DNA of 64,000 nucleotides from positions 1-64,000 of the forward strand of contig NZ_JAKZGP010000014.1 in NCBI RefSeq assembly GCF_022549775.1. The letters are read 5' to 3'. The notes beneath the pieces were generated by a model. That model was given only the letters and a program-made list of their open reading frames with translations. It did no database searches and was not told where the DNA came from. The DNA is from Belliella filtrata (lineage in GTDB: Bacteria > Bacteroidota > Bacteroidia > Cytophagales > Cyclobacteriaceae). Shown here piece by piece: positions 25,139-35,655 of the stretch; the stretch's first letter is position 1; every line of letters starts with the position of its first letter. Made by a program: the position numbers and the translations under genes.

Positions 25139-25638
25139 CACTTGTGTGTGGTCTGGCATTGCAAAAATGGAAAGTATTTTTTGTTTTCTGTTTTGTGCAA
25201 TTCCTGTAATGTATTGATGTAATTCTTCTCTATTTTGCTTTGTAATAAGGATCTATCTGCCTTTTACGGCAAATACAATGTGTATGTAAATTTGTGTATA
25301 GGTATTGGGCATCGTATTAACAGGTCGCACCTAGGGAGCTATTTTATGGTTGCTAATTTATTTTCTACAAACAGTTTGCCCCGTTGGGGCAGGGGATTTC
25401 TGTTGTCTTTGTTTTAAATAATTTGACCCATTGGGGCAGCGGAATTTCAATTGACTTTGTTATAAACAGTTTCTCCACTGGGGTATCTTTATGAAAATTT
25501 ATATAATCTCTAAAACCCGCAGACCTTTCAGGTTTTATTGACTACCAATCAATTATTAGAAACCATTGCGTGATATCTGATAAGGATTTTATCGCTATAG
25601 ATCAATCGATTATTGCAATATGATACGGGTTTATGATG
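25139..25638. other. Gene-free stretch with 47-bp repeats
   Basis: About 500 bp lie between the DUF983 gene and proA. Bases 25139-25365 show no credible frame, RNA or terminator. At 25366-25495 are the 47-bp tandem repeats listed separately. At about 25511-25540 an inverted pair, AAAACC with GGTTTT, flanks CGCAGACCTTTCA. Confidence 0.6.
25366..25495. repeat. Tandem 47-bp repeat, almost three units
   Basis: The marker TTGGGGCAG is at 25384 and 25431, and CTGGGGTATC follows another 47 bp later (25478). Each unit carries a small hairpin, clearest in the first (GCCCC with GGGGC around GTT), and an AT-rich half (TTGACTTTGTTATAAACAGTTT-type). Divergence is greatest in the last copy. It sits downstream of DUF983 and upstream (3' side) of proA. 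Confidence 0.75.
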
Positions 25639-26877
25639 TTATCTGATTTGACCTGTTCCTCGAATCACCCATTTGTAACTGGTCAGTTCTGGTAAAGCCA
25701 TAGGCCCTCTTGCATGTAGTTTTTGAGTACTGATCCCTATTTCTGCACCCATTCCAAATTGATTGCCATCGGTGAATGCTGTAGAAGCATTTACATATAC
25801 AGCTGCTGCATCGACTACATGAAGGAATAGCTCTTGATTTTGTGAAGAATTACTGATGATAGACTCACTGTGTTTTGAACTGTATCGGTCTATGTGCTTT
25901 AAGGCTTCATCTATACTTTTTACCGTTTTGATAGACATTTTCAAAGCAAGAAATTCTGTCCCAAAGTGGGTCTGGTTGGCAGCTTTGATTTGATCGTTCG
26001 CTTCAAGTACTTCCAGAGCTTGCTGGTCTGCAAAAATTTCCACTCCTGACTCAAGCAAATCCTCAACTAGCTCTTGAAGGTCCGAGAGTCTGTTTTGGTG
26101 AATGATTAAGCAGTCTAGACTGTTGCAAACACTTGGTCTTCTAGTTTTTGCATTATGAATGATAGCTTTACCCATTGCTAGATCAGCTGATTCGTCAAAA
26201 TAGCAATGAACTATACCAGCTCCAGTTTCTATTACAGGGACTTTAGCATGCTCTCTGACATAATTAATCAGGTTCTGACTACCTCTTGGGATGATGATGT
26301 CCACAAAATCTACAGCTTCAAGCAAGGCTTTTGTAGCAGATCGATCTGTTGGCAGTAGGGTAAAAGCTTCTTTAGGTAATTCCAGCTGAGCTAAGGTCCT
26401 ATGAATTACCTTGATAATGGCTTCGTTGGATTCAGCTGCATCCGAGCTTCCTTTAAGTACTAGCCCATTTCCTGACTTCAGGGCAATACAGAACACATCG
26501 AATGTTACATTTGGACGAGCTTCATAGATTACCCCAAGGACTCCAAGAGGAACGGAAATTTTGTTGAGCTGCAGCCCATTGTCTAAGGAACGACTTTCGA
26601 TGGACTTTCCAAGTGGAGACGGCAGAGATTTGATTTGGAGGATTTCAGATACTATACTTCGGATTCTGTCCTCATTGAGGAGAAGTCTATCATATTTTGG
26701 GTCACTTTTTTGCATTTTCACCAAGTCTCTCTCATTGGCTTCAAGGATATCCCCCATAGATGCCAAAGTATTGTCAGCTAGATGTTCCAAAGCCGCATTG
26801 ATCAAGTCGGGATGAATTCTTGAAAGTGACTTTGAGGCTTCTTTTAGTTTTGCAAAAGTATCTTGAAAGTGATTCAT
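25639..26877 (-). CDS. proA: Glutamate-5-semialdehyde dehydrogenase (gamma-glutamyl phosphate reductase)
   Basis: The protein has 412 residues, the usual length. It shows GVLGVIYEARPNVTFDVFCIALKSGNGLVLKGSSDA of the NADPH-binding region and the active-site VCNSLDCLI with its catalytic Cys. It makes glutamate-5-semialdehyde in proline synthesis. Its ATG is 1 bp after the proB stop, which makes it the second gene of a proBA operon on the minus strand. Confidence 0.97.
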   Translation of the reverse strand: MNHFQDTFAKLKEASKSLSRIHPDLINAALEHLADNTLASMGDILEANERDLVKMQKSDPKYDRLLLNEDRIRSIVSEILQIKSLPSPLGKSIESRSLDNGLQLNKISVPLGVLGVIYEARPNVTFDVFCIALKSGNGLVLKGSSDAAESNEAIIKVIHRTLAQLELPKEAFTLLPTDRSATKALLEAVDFVDIIIPRGSQNLINYVREHAKVPVIETGAGIVHCYFDESADLAMGKAIIHNAKTRRPSVCNSLDCLIIHQNRLSDLQELVEDLLESGVEIFADQQALEVLEANDQIKAANQTHFGTEFLALKMSIKTVKSIDEALKHIDRYSSKHSESIISNSSQNQELFLHVVDAAAVYVNASTAFTDGNQFGMGAEIGISTQKLHARGPMALPELTSYKWVIRGTGQIR

Positions 26878-26878
26878 G

Positions 26879-27952
26879 TTAGAAAATGTACAAATAGTTG
26901 TAGTGAATAATTGGTTTTTGATTTTTCTGACCTATTTTTTCTTGAATAGTCTTTGCGCTATATTCAGCCCTCCCGAGACCAAGCCTCTGACCCTCTTGGT
27001 CTATAATCCTGAGGATATCACCTTTCTCAAATTCCCCATTTACCAAGACAACTCCAATAGGCAGAAGGCTACTGATTTTTTGGCTCGATAGTGCGGCTTT
27101 GGCTCCTTCATTGATCATGACTTCACCTTTATAGTATTGATCCCCATGAGCTAGCCATTTTTTGGTACCATGCTTTACTTTGCTTGGTTCAAAATAGGTG
27201 AATGATCCTTGCTTGTTTTGAATTTGATCTAAAATATTGTCTTTTTTTCCATTGGCTATGATCACTTGTATGCCTAGGCTAGCAGATCTTTTTGCCATGT
27301 TGAGCTTGGTAAGCATACCACCTCTACCAAAAGAAGATTTGGTAGCTGATATATAGCTTGCCAGGTTGTCAGATTGGGCATCGACTTTTTGGATCAGTTC
27401 GGAGGTAGGGTCAGCTGGTGGGCCTGTATATATTCCATCAACATTGGTCAAAAGGATGAGTGAATCCGCATCTACCATGGCTGCTGTAAGACTCGCAAGT
27501 TCATCGTTGTCAGTGAACATCAATTCAGTAATAGCCACTGTATCATTTTCATTGATGATTGGGATGATATTTTGATCCAAGAGTCCGAGCAGGCAGTTTT
27601 TCATATTGAGAAAATGCTTTCTATCTCTAAAGTCCTCTTTGGTGACTAGGATTTGGGAAATGGCCAGTTGGTGGTCTTGGAAAAGGGATTTGTATGTGTT
27701 GATCAGCTCGATTTGACCCATGGAAGCCCAAATTTGTTTTCTGATCACTGGGTTGATTTTATCTGAAATATTAAGCTCTTGACGGCCAAAAGCAACAGCC
27801 CCCGAACTTACCAGAACTATTTTGGTACCCTTTCTGACCAAAGATGCAACTTGGGATGTCAGGTGTTTCATTCTCTCAAAATCAGGCTTTCCTTCTTGGG
27901 TTGTCAATACATTAGACCCGATTTTGATTACGCAAAAATTCAATTGATTCAT
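26879..27952 (-). CDS. proB: Glutamate 5-kinase
   Basis: From ATG 27952 the protein has 357 residues. A longer frame begins at TTG 27976. The N-terminal kinase part shows VIKIGSNVL, LVSSGAVAFGR, NENDTVA and DNDELASLTAAMVDADSLILLTNVDG. The C-terminal PUA domain (about 270-345) includes GVVLVNGEFEKGDILRIIDQEG. It phosphorylates glutamate as the first step of proline synthesis and is feedback-inhibited by proline in the family. Followed directly by proA. Confidence 0.96.
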   Translation of the reverse strand: MNQLNFCVIKIGSNVLTTQEGKPDFERMKHLTSQVASLVRKGTKIVLVSSGAVAFGRQELNISDKINPVIRKQIWASMGQIELINTYKSLFQDHQLAISQILVTKEDFRDRKHFLNMKNCLLGLLDQNIIPIINENDTVAITELMFTDNDELASLTAAMVDADSLILLTNVDGIYTGPPADPTSELIQKVDAQSDNLASYISATKSSFGRGGMLTKLNMAKRSASLGIQVIIANGKKDNILDQIQNKQGSFTYFEPSKVKHGTKKWLAHGDQYYKGEVMINEGAKAALSSQKISSLLPIGVVLVNGEFEKGDILRIIDQEGQRLGLGRAEYSAKTIQEKIGQKNQKPIIHYNYLYIF

Positions 27953-28034
27953 ATCCGAATTGTCAAATTGTTGCAATATTACTCGGATACTTGTAGAAAT
28001 GCTACATTTATATGCTTTAGCTCTAGAAGATTTG

Positions 28035-29033
28035 CTAAAACCAGCGTTTTCTTTTGAAATAAATCACCATGAGCAAAGATACTACTATGAAGAAAATCCA
28101 GCTGGTCAAGTAACCATATTTCCAGTTAAGTTCGGGCATGTTTTCAAAGTTCATCCCATATACTCCAGCGATAAAGGTCAATGGAATGAAAATAGTAGCA
28201 ATGATTGTCAAGGTCTTCATTACTTCATTTTGTTTCAAGCTGATATTTGACATGAAGATTTCGACCAAAGTGGTAATGGATTCCCTTTGCATCTCAAGAT
28301 TTTCGATGATTTCTACGGCGCTTTCATAGATATCATTGATAAAAGGATTTACTTTTTTGGTGACAAAAGGGCTTTCAGATTTTCGCCAAGAGGAAATAAG
28401 CTCTCTAGTGGGCCACACGATTTTTTTTATTTCTTGAAGATTTTTCCGTTGTCTATAGATGTCAGCAAGGTGAACCTTTTTTTGATCATTGATGATATCA
28501 TCTTCTAGCTTTTCAGTTTGGTCACTGATCAATTCTAAGATGACATAGTATTGGTCTAGTATCGCATCAAGTAAGGTATATGAAAAATAGTCAGTACCTA
28601 ATTTTCGCATTTTGCCGTAGGGATTTTCTAACCTAACCCTTATTGGGTCAAAGATATCATAGGCATGCTCTTGAAAGGTGATGACCAAGTTTTTGTTGAA
28701 GGCTATACTTACTTGCTCCATTTCCAGTGCTTCTATGGAACTCTTGGTGTAGAGCATCTTGGTGACAATCAAGATGAAATTGTCGAAATCTTCAAGTTTT
28801 GGTCTTTGATCAGTGTTTTGAATATCTTCGAATGCTACAGGGTGAATTTCAAAAAAATCACAAACATCTTTAAATACTTTATCATCATCGCCTTTGTAAA
28901 TGTTGAGCCAGAATTTTTTGTCTGGCGTGATCAAACCAGAGATTTCTTGTATGCTTTTGAGGTGATGCTTTTCAAAATGATTTTCTGCAAATGCATATAG
29001 CTCAAAACTTCTCGTCAAAGTGGCATTTTCCAT
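28035..29033 (-). CDS. corA: CorA-family magnesium/cobalt transporter
   Basis: The protein has 332 residues. A long N-terminal cytoplasmic domain (about 1-270) ends in the GMN signature YGMNFENMPELNWKYGY between two membrane helices near the C-terminus (about 277-296 and 310-328). The fold forms a pentameric Mg2+ channel. It is followed after 8 bp by a gene in the reverse order of transcription, because the receiver at 29042 lies upstream on the same strand. The two are probably co-transcribed. Confidence 0.93.
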   Translation of the reverse strand: MENATLTRSFELYAFAENHFEKHHLKSIQEISGLITPDKKFWLNIYKGDDDKVFKDVCDFFEIHPVAFEDIQNTDQRPKLEDFDNFILIVTKMLYTKSSIEALEMEQVSIAFNKNLVITFQEHAYDIFDPIRVRLENPYGKMRKLGTDYFSYTLLDAILDQYYVILELISDQTEKLEDDIINDQKKVHLADIYRQRKNLQEIKKIVWPTRELISSWRKSESPFVTKKVNPFINDIYESAVEIIENLEMQRESITTLVEIFMSNISLKQNEVMKTLTIIATIFIPLTFIAGVYGMNFENMPELNWKYGYLTSWIFFIVVSLLMVIYFKRKRWF

Positions 29034-29041
29034 TCAGAAAT

Positions 29042-29416
29042 TTAAAGAAGATTTTTGAATTTTTCTGGTGTAAGAGGTTTTTCAATAAACCCATCTACAC
29101 AATCATACCTTTTTGCCTTTTGCTGATCTTGGAAATCTATCGAGCTTGAAAGCATGATTATTTTGTCTTTTCTGTGCTTATTTTTTTCTAAATATTGATT
29201 GAGAAAATCCCAACCATTCATCACAGGCATGTTGATGTCTAGCAGAATAAGTGTTTTTTCGTCAGGTGAAATGCTAGCTAATCTTTCTAGTGCTTTTTCA
29301 GCCTCAAGATATTCTTCCACTTGTTCTGCGATATTCATTTTGGAGATGAGCCTCTTATTGATCAGGTTGTTGATCGGGTCATCGTCTACTAGAATGATGG
29401 AATAAAATTGATACAT
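29042..29416 (-). CDS. Stand-alone response-regulator receiver
   Basis: The protein has 124 residues. It has acidic pocket Asp11-Asp12-Asp13, phosphorylation site Asp60 (LLDINMPVMNGW) and Lys113 (IEKPLTP), all in place. There is no output domain. It is more distant from the two receivers at 14982 and 19418. It lies 8 bp upstream of corA on the minus strand. The partner kinase is not in the window. Confidence 0.92.
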   Translation of the reverse strand: MYQFYSIILVDDDPINNLINKRLISKMNIAEQVEEYLEAEKALERLASISPDEKTLILLDINMPVMNGWDFLNQYLEKNKHRKDKIIMLSSSIDFQDQQKAKRYDCVDGFIEKPLTPEKFKNLL

Positions 29417-29581
29417 TAATATTAATCGCGATAAAAGTGGACTTTAACTTTGGGTAACTTCCTACTAAAGTACAATTATATTCGGATGTTTGAAAAATAA
29501 TACCAGAAAAATTGCTCAATTGACGTGTATCCATAGATGTATCAACTAATTCGATGGAAACATGTACTGGATCTAATCCAC

Positions 29582-29611
29582 AAAAAAAGGGAGCATAACT
29601 CCCTTTTTTAT
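29582..29611 (-). terminator. Intrinsic terminator of groESL
   Basis: AAAAAAGGGAG and CTCCCTTTTTT enclose CATAA, so the stem is symmetric and could work in both directions. It lies 28 bp after the groEL stop on the minus strand. Confidence 0.85.
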
Positions 29612-29639
29612 AAACTTATTTATGAATTGGTGTCATTGA

Positions 29640-31271
<1,632 letters not shown>

Positions 31272-31311
31272 TTAATTTCTTTTTTGGTTTTTGAATGTTT
31301 TGATAGAATGA

Positions 31312-31590
31312 TTAAAGTACTGCAAAGATGTCAGCTTCTCTCATGATCAAGAAATCCTTACCATCTACAGAAAGTTCAGTACCAGCATACTTACCGTAAA
31401 GTACAGTATCACCTACTTTTACAGTCAATGGTTCATCTTTTTTGCCACTGCCTACGGCTACTACGGTACCTTTTTGAGGTTTTTCTTTTGCTGTATCTGG
31501 AATGTACAATCCTGAAGCGGTTTTCTCTTCAGCTGCAGCAGGCTCTACCAGAACTCTGTCTGCAAGAGGCTTGATGTTGACTTGTGACAT
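31312..31590 (-). CDS. groES: Co-chaperonin GroES (10 kDa)
   Basis: The protein has 92 residues. It shows [11 protein letters not shown] and the mobile loop [31 protein letters not shown], plus [19 protein letters not shown]. It caps GroEL. It is the first gene of groESL. The region upstream (31591-31796) shares a promoter zone with a divergent gene and shows phased direct repeats. Confidence 0.98.
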   Translation of the reverse strand: MSQVNIKPLADRVLVEPAAAEEKTASGLYIPDTAKEKPQKGTVVAVGSGKKDEPLTVKVGDTVLYGKYAGTELSVDGKDFLIMREADIFAVL

Positions 31591-31710
31591 AAATTATAAG
31601 TTTTAATTAAGGTTAGTTCAAATTTCTTTCGTGCAGCATTGTTCACTTTTTGTGCCAATCCTCGAACTTGGCTCGTTCCTGCCATAAAGTCTTAAAATGC
31701 CTCCCGAGAG

Positions 31711-31780
31711 TCTGTCAGAAATGATTTTTTTAATTTTTTTTCTGTCAAAATTTCAATCATAACTTTAAAATCTGTCAGAA
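31711..31780. promoter_or_regulatory. Three direct repeats TCTGTCAGAA spaced by exactly 30 bp
   Basis: TCTGTCAGAA is at 31711 and 31771, and TCTGTCAAAA is at 31741. Spacing of 30 bp places them on the same face of the helix. They lie between groES (start 31590) and the plus-strand gene at 31815, closest to the latter. Probably regulator binding sites or a promoter element. The regulator is unknown. Confidence 0.55.
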
Positions 31781-31814
31781 TTTTACTATCTTTTTATTGC
31801 TTAAATTGATCGTT

Positions 31815-32522
31815 ATGAAAACATTATCTGAAAATTGGATCACAGAGGGCTGGATAGATTTCGAGTATAAGAAATATGTGCTATTAGCATATCTGAAAGA
31901 TGTAAATCATGATTTTAAAAATGTCAAGCTGTACCCGCCATTGGCAGACTTGATTCATCACTATGGCAGGCTGAGGCAATTTGCCGAGAACAAGGAACAA
32001 CTCAAAGCCGCTTTTCCAAAGCTCATCACAAGTGCTGATATGGAACAGCTAAAATTCAATTACAAGCCACTTCATATTGATGATGAGACGATGCAACAGC
32101 TTGAGGAGATAGTGCAATATGCTCTACCAAAGTTCAAGGATCGTATTGAAGAGGGCAAAAGAATTTATGATTTCTTAGAAGGGGAGATGTCTATAGAGCC
32201 AGTGGGTATATGTCCCATTTATCAAAAAGAAGGTTACATGATGTTGTCTCAAGAGAAGACCAAAGATATTTTAATTTATAGGTATCAAGTCAATTTGTTT
32301 CAGAATAGTGTGGATCGTTATAAAGGAATCATGCTTCAGTTTATAAAAAATGTGAGGCTTTCTTTGGTTAATACTTTTGAGCAAATCAAGATGAACTTGG
32401 TGAAGGAATATAAGGAACTGCCAAATCCAGCGACCTATCGTATTCATTCCAAATTTCATGTGCCGATACAAGAAAGCCTAATCCCGATCAGTAAAAGACT
32501 TTTGCTTAAAAGTGTAGAATAA
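31815..32522 (+). CDS. Conserved hypothetical protein
   Basis: From ATG 31815 the protein has 235 residues. A TTG at 31797 would add six residues. It reads MKTLSENWITEGWIDFEYKKYVLLAYLK and then a mostly helical protein with few Cys and no signal or membrane segment. The family is conserved in Bacteroidota, judging by its ordinary composition, but I cannot name it. It is divergent from groESL with the phased repeats between, so it could share their regulation. A good terminator follows. Confidence 0.75.
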   Translation: MKTLSENWITEGWIDFEYKKYVLLAYLKDVNHDFKNVKLYPPLADLIHHYGRLRQFAENKEQLKAAFPKLITSADMEQLKFNYKPLHIDDETMQQLEEIVQYALPKFKDRIEEGKRIYDFLEGEMSIEPVGICPIYQKEGYMMLSQEKTKDILIYRYQVNLFQNSVDRYKGIMLQFIKNVRLSLVNTFEQIKMNLVKEYKELPNPATYRIHSKFHVPIQESLIPISKRLLLKSVE

Positions 32523-32524
32523 GA

Positions 32525-32553
32525 AAGGCTCTCCGGTTGAGGAGAGCCTTTTC
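32525..32553 (+). terminator. Intrinsic terminator after the hypothetical gene, bidirectional
   Basis: AAAGGCTCTCC and GGAGAGCCTTTT enclose GGTTGA, a stable stem with T-run. The stem also serves the convergent secG transcript, whose stop lies 25 bp away. Confidence 0.85.
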
Positions 32554-32577
32554 ATTGATTCTATTTTTTTTGGTAGA

Positions 32578-32961
32578 TTAATCTTCGTTAGAATCTTCTA
32601 CGGGTGCTTCTGATCCTTCAGACTCAGCTGGAGTAGATGGTAAAAGGGAACCGCCTTCTTCATTACTGTCAAATTGAGGAGCTACCATTTGTCTCTTTGC
32701 ATTCTCGATATTTGGCGAGCTGAAAGAATCCACACTTGATGAAGTGTAGAATGCAGAACTTACCAATGAAAGAACAAGTATGGCTACAGCCAATACCCAA
32801 GTAGATTTTTCAAGAATATTACCGGTTTTAGTAACACCCATAATTTGCGATGCGCTTCCACCAAATGCTGCGCCTACACCACCTTTTGAGTTTTGCGAAA
32901 GGATGACCAAAATCAACAATACGGCCAATACAATGATGATGCTAATAAGAATGGTAAACAT
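32578..32961 (-). CDS. secG: Preprotein translocase subunit SecG
   Basis: The protein has 127 residues. Two membrane helices (about 2-20 and 57-77) flank the conserved SQNSKGGVGAAFGGSASQIMGVTKTGNILEK loop. An acidic C-terminal extension (about 85-127) is typical of Bacteroidota. It assists SecYE in export. It is the last gene of the run miaB - sigma-54 activator - lptE - helical protein - secG. Confidence 0.93.
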   Translation of the reverse strand: MFTILISIIIVLAVLLILVILSQNSKGGVGAAFGGSASQIMGVTKTGNILEKSTWVLAVAILVLSLVSSAFYTSSSVDSFSSPNIENAKRQMVAPQFDSNEEGGSLLPSTPAESEGSEAPVEDSNED

Positions 32962-32971
32962 ATTTTTAACT

Positions 32972-33778
32972 TTATTCTTCTAATTCTTTTATCAAGTCCG
33001 CAAAGTAAGTGCTTTTATTTGGAAATTTCACAATTAATTTTTTATAAATTTCCTTAGCTTTTCCTTTTTTTCCTTGCTTTACGAGTAATTTGGCAAAGGC
33101 CTCTGAAATGATGTTTGGATTAAGCTTGGTGCTTTTTTCAGAAAGATCTTCTTGTTTTTGAACATTTTCAATCTCTTTGATTGTAGCAAGCTTGATTTCT
33201 TTCTTGCTGAAGGCTTTGATGATATCTATCTGTTCTTTTTTCTTACTATCGACAATTTCCTTCTTCTCTTTTCTTTTGATAGTTTCTATCAGATCATCGG
33301 AACTCCCTGCTCTTTTTGTTTTTTTCTTACTTACTCCCTTTTTTTTCTCTGGAATATCCTCTGGCGTCTCTGGGGCACTCTTTTGATGGAGGTCTTCATC
33401 TAATTTTTTCAGAATATTGGCCCTTTGACTAGGGCTTTGCTCTTCAGAAGGTGTGGGGACCAGATCAAGTGGTTCTTTAGATTCACTTTTGATTTCTGGA
33501 TTAGCCGGGAGCTTTGTTGAGTAGTCTGTTGGCTCTGGGAATGCGATGTCTTTTTCAAGAAGTTGTTTCAGCCATTGCCTGTTTGGGCTACTTATTGCCG
33601 CCCATGGTAGAAATTCATTGCCTTTGCCTTTTGAATGCTGATATTCATATTTAGCCAAAAGGACATTTGGAACTTGAAAATAAGGGAAATTTTCATGAAC
33701 CTTGATCAACTGGTTGACCTGCTCTTTGGTGAGCTGATTTCCATGTTTGATGATTTCTTGAAATTGTTCTGCGTTCAC
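32972..33778 (-). CDS. Hypothetical TPR-like helical protein between lptE and secG
   Basis: A frame reaches back to 33865, but this overlaps lptE by 50 bp. A GTG at 33778 gives 268 residues beginning with NAEQFQEIIK and LTKEQVNQLIKVHENFPYFQVPNVLLAKY. That matches the usual start of this Bacteroidota family and avoids the overlap. The middle (about 100-200) is charged and low-complexity (KKKGVSKKKTKR). The C-terminus has a TPR-like helical pair (FAKLLVKQGKKGKAKEIYKKL). Location and partners are unknown. It could bridge lipid or protein export, given its neighbours. Confidence 0.65.
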   Translation of the reverse strand: MNAEQFQEIIKHGNQLTKEQVNQLIKVHENFPYFQVPNVLLAKYEYQHSKGKGNEFLPWAAISSPNRQWLKQLLEKDIAFPEPTDYSTKLPANPEIKSESKEPLDLVPTPSEEQSPSQRANILKKLDEDLHQKSAPETPEDIPEKKKGVSKKKTKRAGSSDDLIETIKRKEKKEIVDSKKKEQIDIIKAFSKKEIKLATIKEIENVQKQEDLSEKSTKLNPNIISEAFAKLLVKQGKKGKAKEIYKKLIVKFPNKSTYFADLIKELEE

Positions 33779-33815
33779 TTTATTTCTACTTATCGAGTTT
33801 CGAATATAATCAATT

Positions 33816-34361
33816 TTACCAATTGGCCACAGTAGCGGTGAAGATATCCTGTATGATGTTCTCAAATATTTCTTCTATCAATGTGCTTTCTACTTGAAGC
33901 AATGAAGTTGTTCTAGGGTTGTAATCTGAAAAGAATGAAAAGCTTCTTTTAAGGTTGTCTTCTTCATTTTGCAGGTTGATAAACTCTACCTCAACGACAA
34001 TGGTCAACCTTTCTTGACCAGCCCTGTCTGGGACATTGGGATCAGTACTGGTCACAGAGGCTTGTGGAGCCGTGTTGTACCTTACAATGGCGCCGGATAA
34101 TTGGAGATCCCCATTACTTCTGACTAGCTCTAGTTGTGTGTTTCTTTGATAGAAATCTTTCAATGATTCTGTGAACAACTGTCCCATGTTTGCAGGACCT
34201 CCTCCTGAATCATTGAAAAAGTTCTCAACTGAAAATGTTTTCGTGATGTCGTAATCTATGTTGGTTCCAGTAAAACTATACTTCACCGAACAGGCTTGAA
34301 TAGAAAAGGCAAGGATTATAAAAATGCCCAGTCTTTTCTTGAGTGATTTAATCAATATCAT
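33816..34361 (-). CDS. lptE: LptE-like lipopolysaccharide-assembly lipoprotein
   Basis: The protein has 181 residues. The lipobox is IQAC (Cys24), followed by a short CSVKYSFTG start and FFNDSGGGPANMGQLFTESLKDFY. It ends with an amphipathic helix. These features match the LptE domain of Bacteroidota, which plugs LptD in the outer membrane. It overlaps the start of the preceding sigma-54 activator by 14 bp. Confidence 0.85.
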   Translation of the reverse strand: MILIKSLKKRLGIFIILAFSIQACSVKYSFTGTNIDYDITKTFSVENFFNDSGGGPANMGQLFTESLKDFYQRNTQLELVRSNGDLQLSGAIVRYNTAPQASVTSTDPNVPDRAGQERLTIVVEVEFINLQNEEDNLKRSFSFFSDYNPRTTSLLQVESTLIEEIFENIIQDIFTATVANW

Positions 34362-35640
34362 ATTGCTTGATTTTCCTATATAACGTCCTTTCGGAGATTC
34401 CTAGGTCGTTGGCGGCATGTTTTCTTTTATTATTATGCTTTTGCAATGCCTTTACGATCATTTCTTTCTCTTTTTTCTCTAGCGAAAGTGAATTATCGTC
34501 TTCTTCATGGATGATATCCTCTATAGCTTCTTCTTCATATGATTCATGATCCTCATTCTTCTTCATCTGATCGATCACTAAAGGGAAATTCACTGGTGAA
34601 GAAGGTTGAGAAGTTGTTTCGTCAAATTTGACTGAATGTTCGAGATCTTCGAAGAGATTTTGGTGCTTGTTTATGATATTTGCATTCAATTCACCTGACT
34701 GATATGTTTCTAGAACGAGCTGCTTAAGTTCATTCATGTCTTTTTTCATATCAAATAGCACCTTATACAAGATATCTCTTTCTGAGAAATCTTTGCTGCC
34801 TTCTTGGCTAGCTCCGCTTCCTGTATAAGGCGCAGGTAATCTAGTTTGGTCAGAAGGTAAGTATCTCCCCAATGTAGCTGCATCTATCTCTCTCTCTTGT
34901 TCTAGGAGAGAGATTTGTTCAGCTAAGTTTTTAAGCTGGCGAATATTTCCTGGAAAAGGGAATTTCATGAGGAGCTGCTTGGCATCTTCATCAAGTGATA
35001 TGGGTTTGACGCTGTATTTTTCGGAGAAATCCGTGGTGAATTTTCGGAAGAGTAACACCATGTCTTCGCCTCTTTCTCTCAATGGAGGGACGTAGATCGG
35101 TACTGTGTTTAACCTGTAGTAAAGGTCTTCACGGAATTTACCTTTTTCCACAGCTTTGATCAAATTGACATTAGTGGCTGCGATGACCCTTACATTGGTC
35201 TTTTGAACTTTAGAAGAGCCAACTTTGATAAATTCACCATTCTCTAAAACCCGAAGCAGTCTCGCCTGAGTCCCAAGTGGCATTTCTCCGATTTCATCCA
35301 AAAAGATGGAACCTCCATCTGTTACTTCAAAATACCCTTTGCGGGCTTCATGAGCACCTGTAAAGGATCCTTTTTCATGACCGAAAAGTTCTGAATCTAT
35401 CGTGCCTTCTGGGATAGCCCCACAGTTGATGGCAATGAATTTCCCGTGCTTTCTGACACTGAGAGAATGTATGATTTTGGAAAAAGATTCTTTTCCACTA
35501 CCGCTTTCACCAGTGATGAGCACAGTCATGTCGGTAGGAGAGGCTTGCATAGCCACTTGTATGGCATGGTTGAGCAATGGACTATTGCCTATAATTCCAA
35601 ATCTTTGCTTTACACTCTGAATCTCTGATGCTGTGATCAT
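34348..35640 (-). CDS. Sigma-54 interacting transcriptional activator (AAA+ and Fis-type HTH)
   Basis: The protein has 430 residues. The AAA+ domain (about 12-250) holds Walker A GESGSGKES, the sigma-54-contacting GSFTGA loop, Walker B IFLDEIGEM, and the RxxLE sensor region. A linker rich in Glu (about 340-380) precedes a C-terminal Fis-like helix-turn-helix (AANDLGISERTLYRKIK). There is no receiver or sensor domain, so it may be constitutive or controlled by binding. It activates RpoN-dependent genes. Its targets are not shown. It sits 15 bp downstream of miaB and may be co-transcribed. Confidence 0.92.
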   Translation of the reverse strand: MITASEIQSVKQRFGIIGNSPLLNHAIQVAMQASPTDMTVLITGESGSGKESFSKIIHSLSVRKHGKFIAINCGAIPEGTIDSELFGHEKGSFTGAHEARKGYFEVTDGGSIFLDEIGEMPLGTQARLLRVLENGEFIKVGSSKVQKTNVRVIAATNVNLIKAVEKGKFREDLYYRLNTVPIYVPPLRERGEDMVLLFRKFTTDFSEKYSVKPISLDEDAKQLLMKFPFPGNIRQLKNLAEQISLLEQEREIDAATLGRYLPSDQTRLPAPYTGSGASQEGSKDFSERDILYKVLFDMKKDMNELKQLVLETYQSGELNANIINKHQNLFEDLEHSVKFDETTSQPSSPVNFPLVIDQMKKNEDHESYEEEAIEDIIHEEDDNSLSLEKKEKEMIVKALQKHNNKRKHAANDLGISERTLYRKIKQYDID

Positions 35641-35655
35641 TTTCCTAGCTTTGGT

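Noticed and set aside
31591-31710. A TTGGCAC element in the groES upstream region as a sigma-54 promoter
   Set aside because: The -12 half (TTGCA at the right spacing) is absent, so it is not called.
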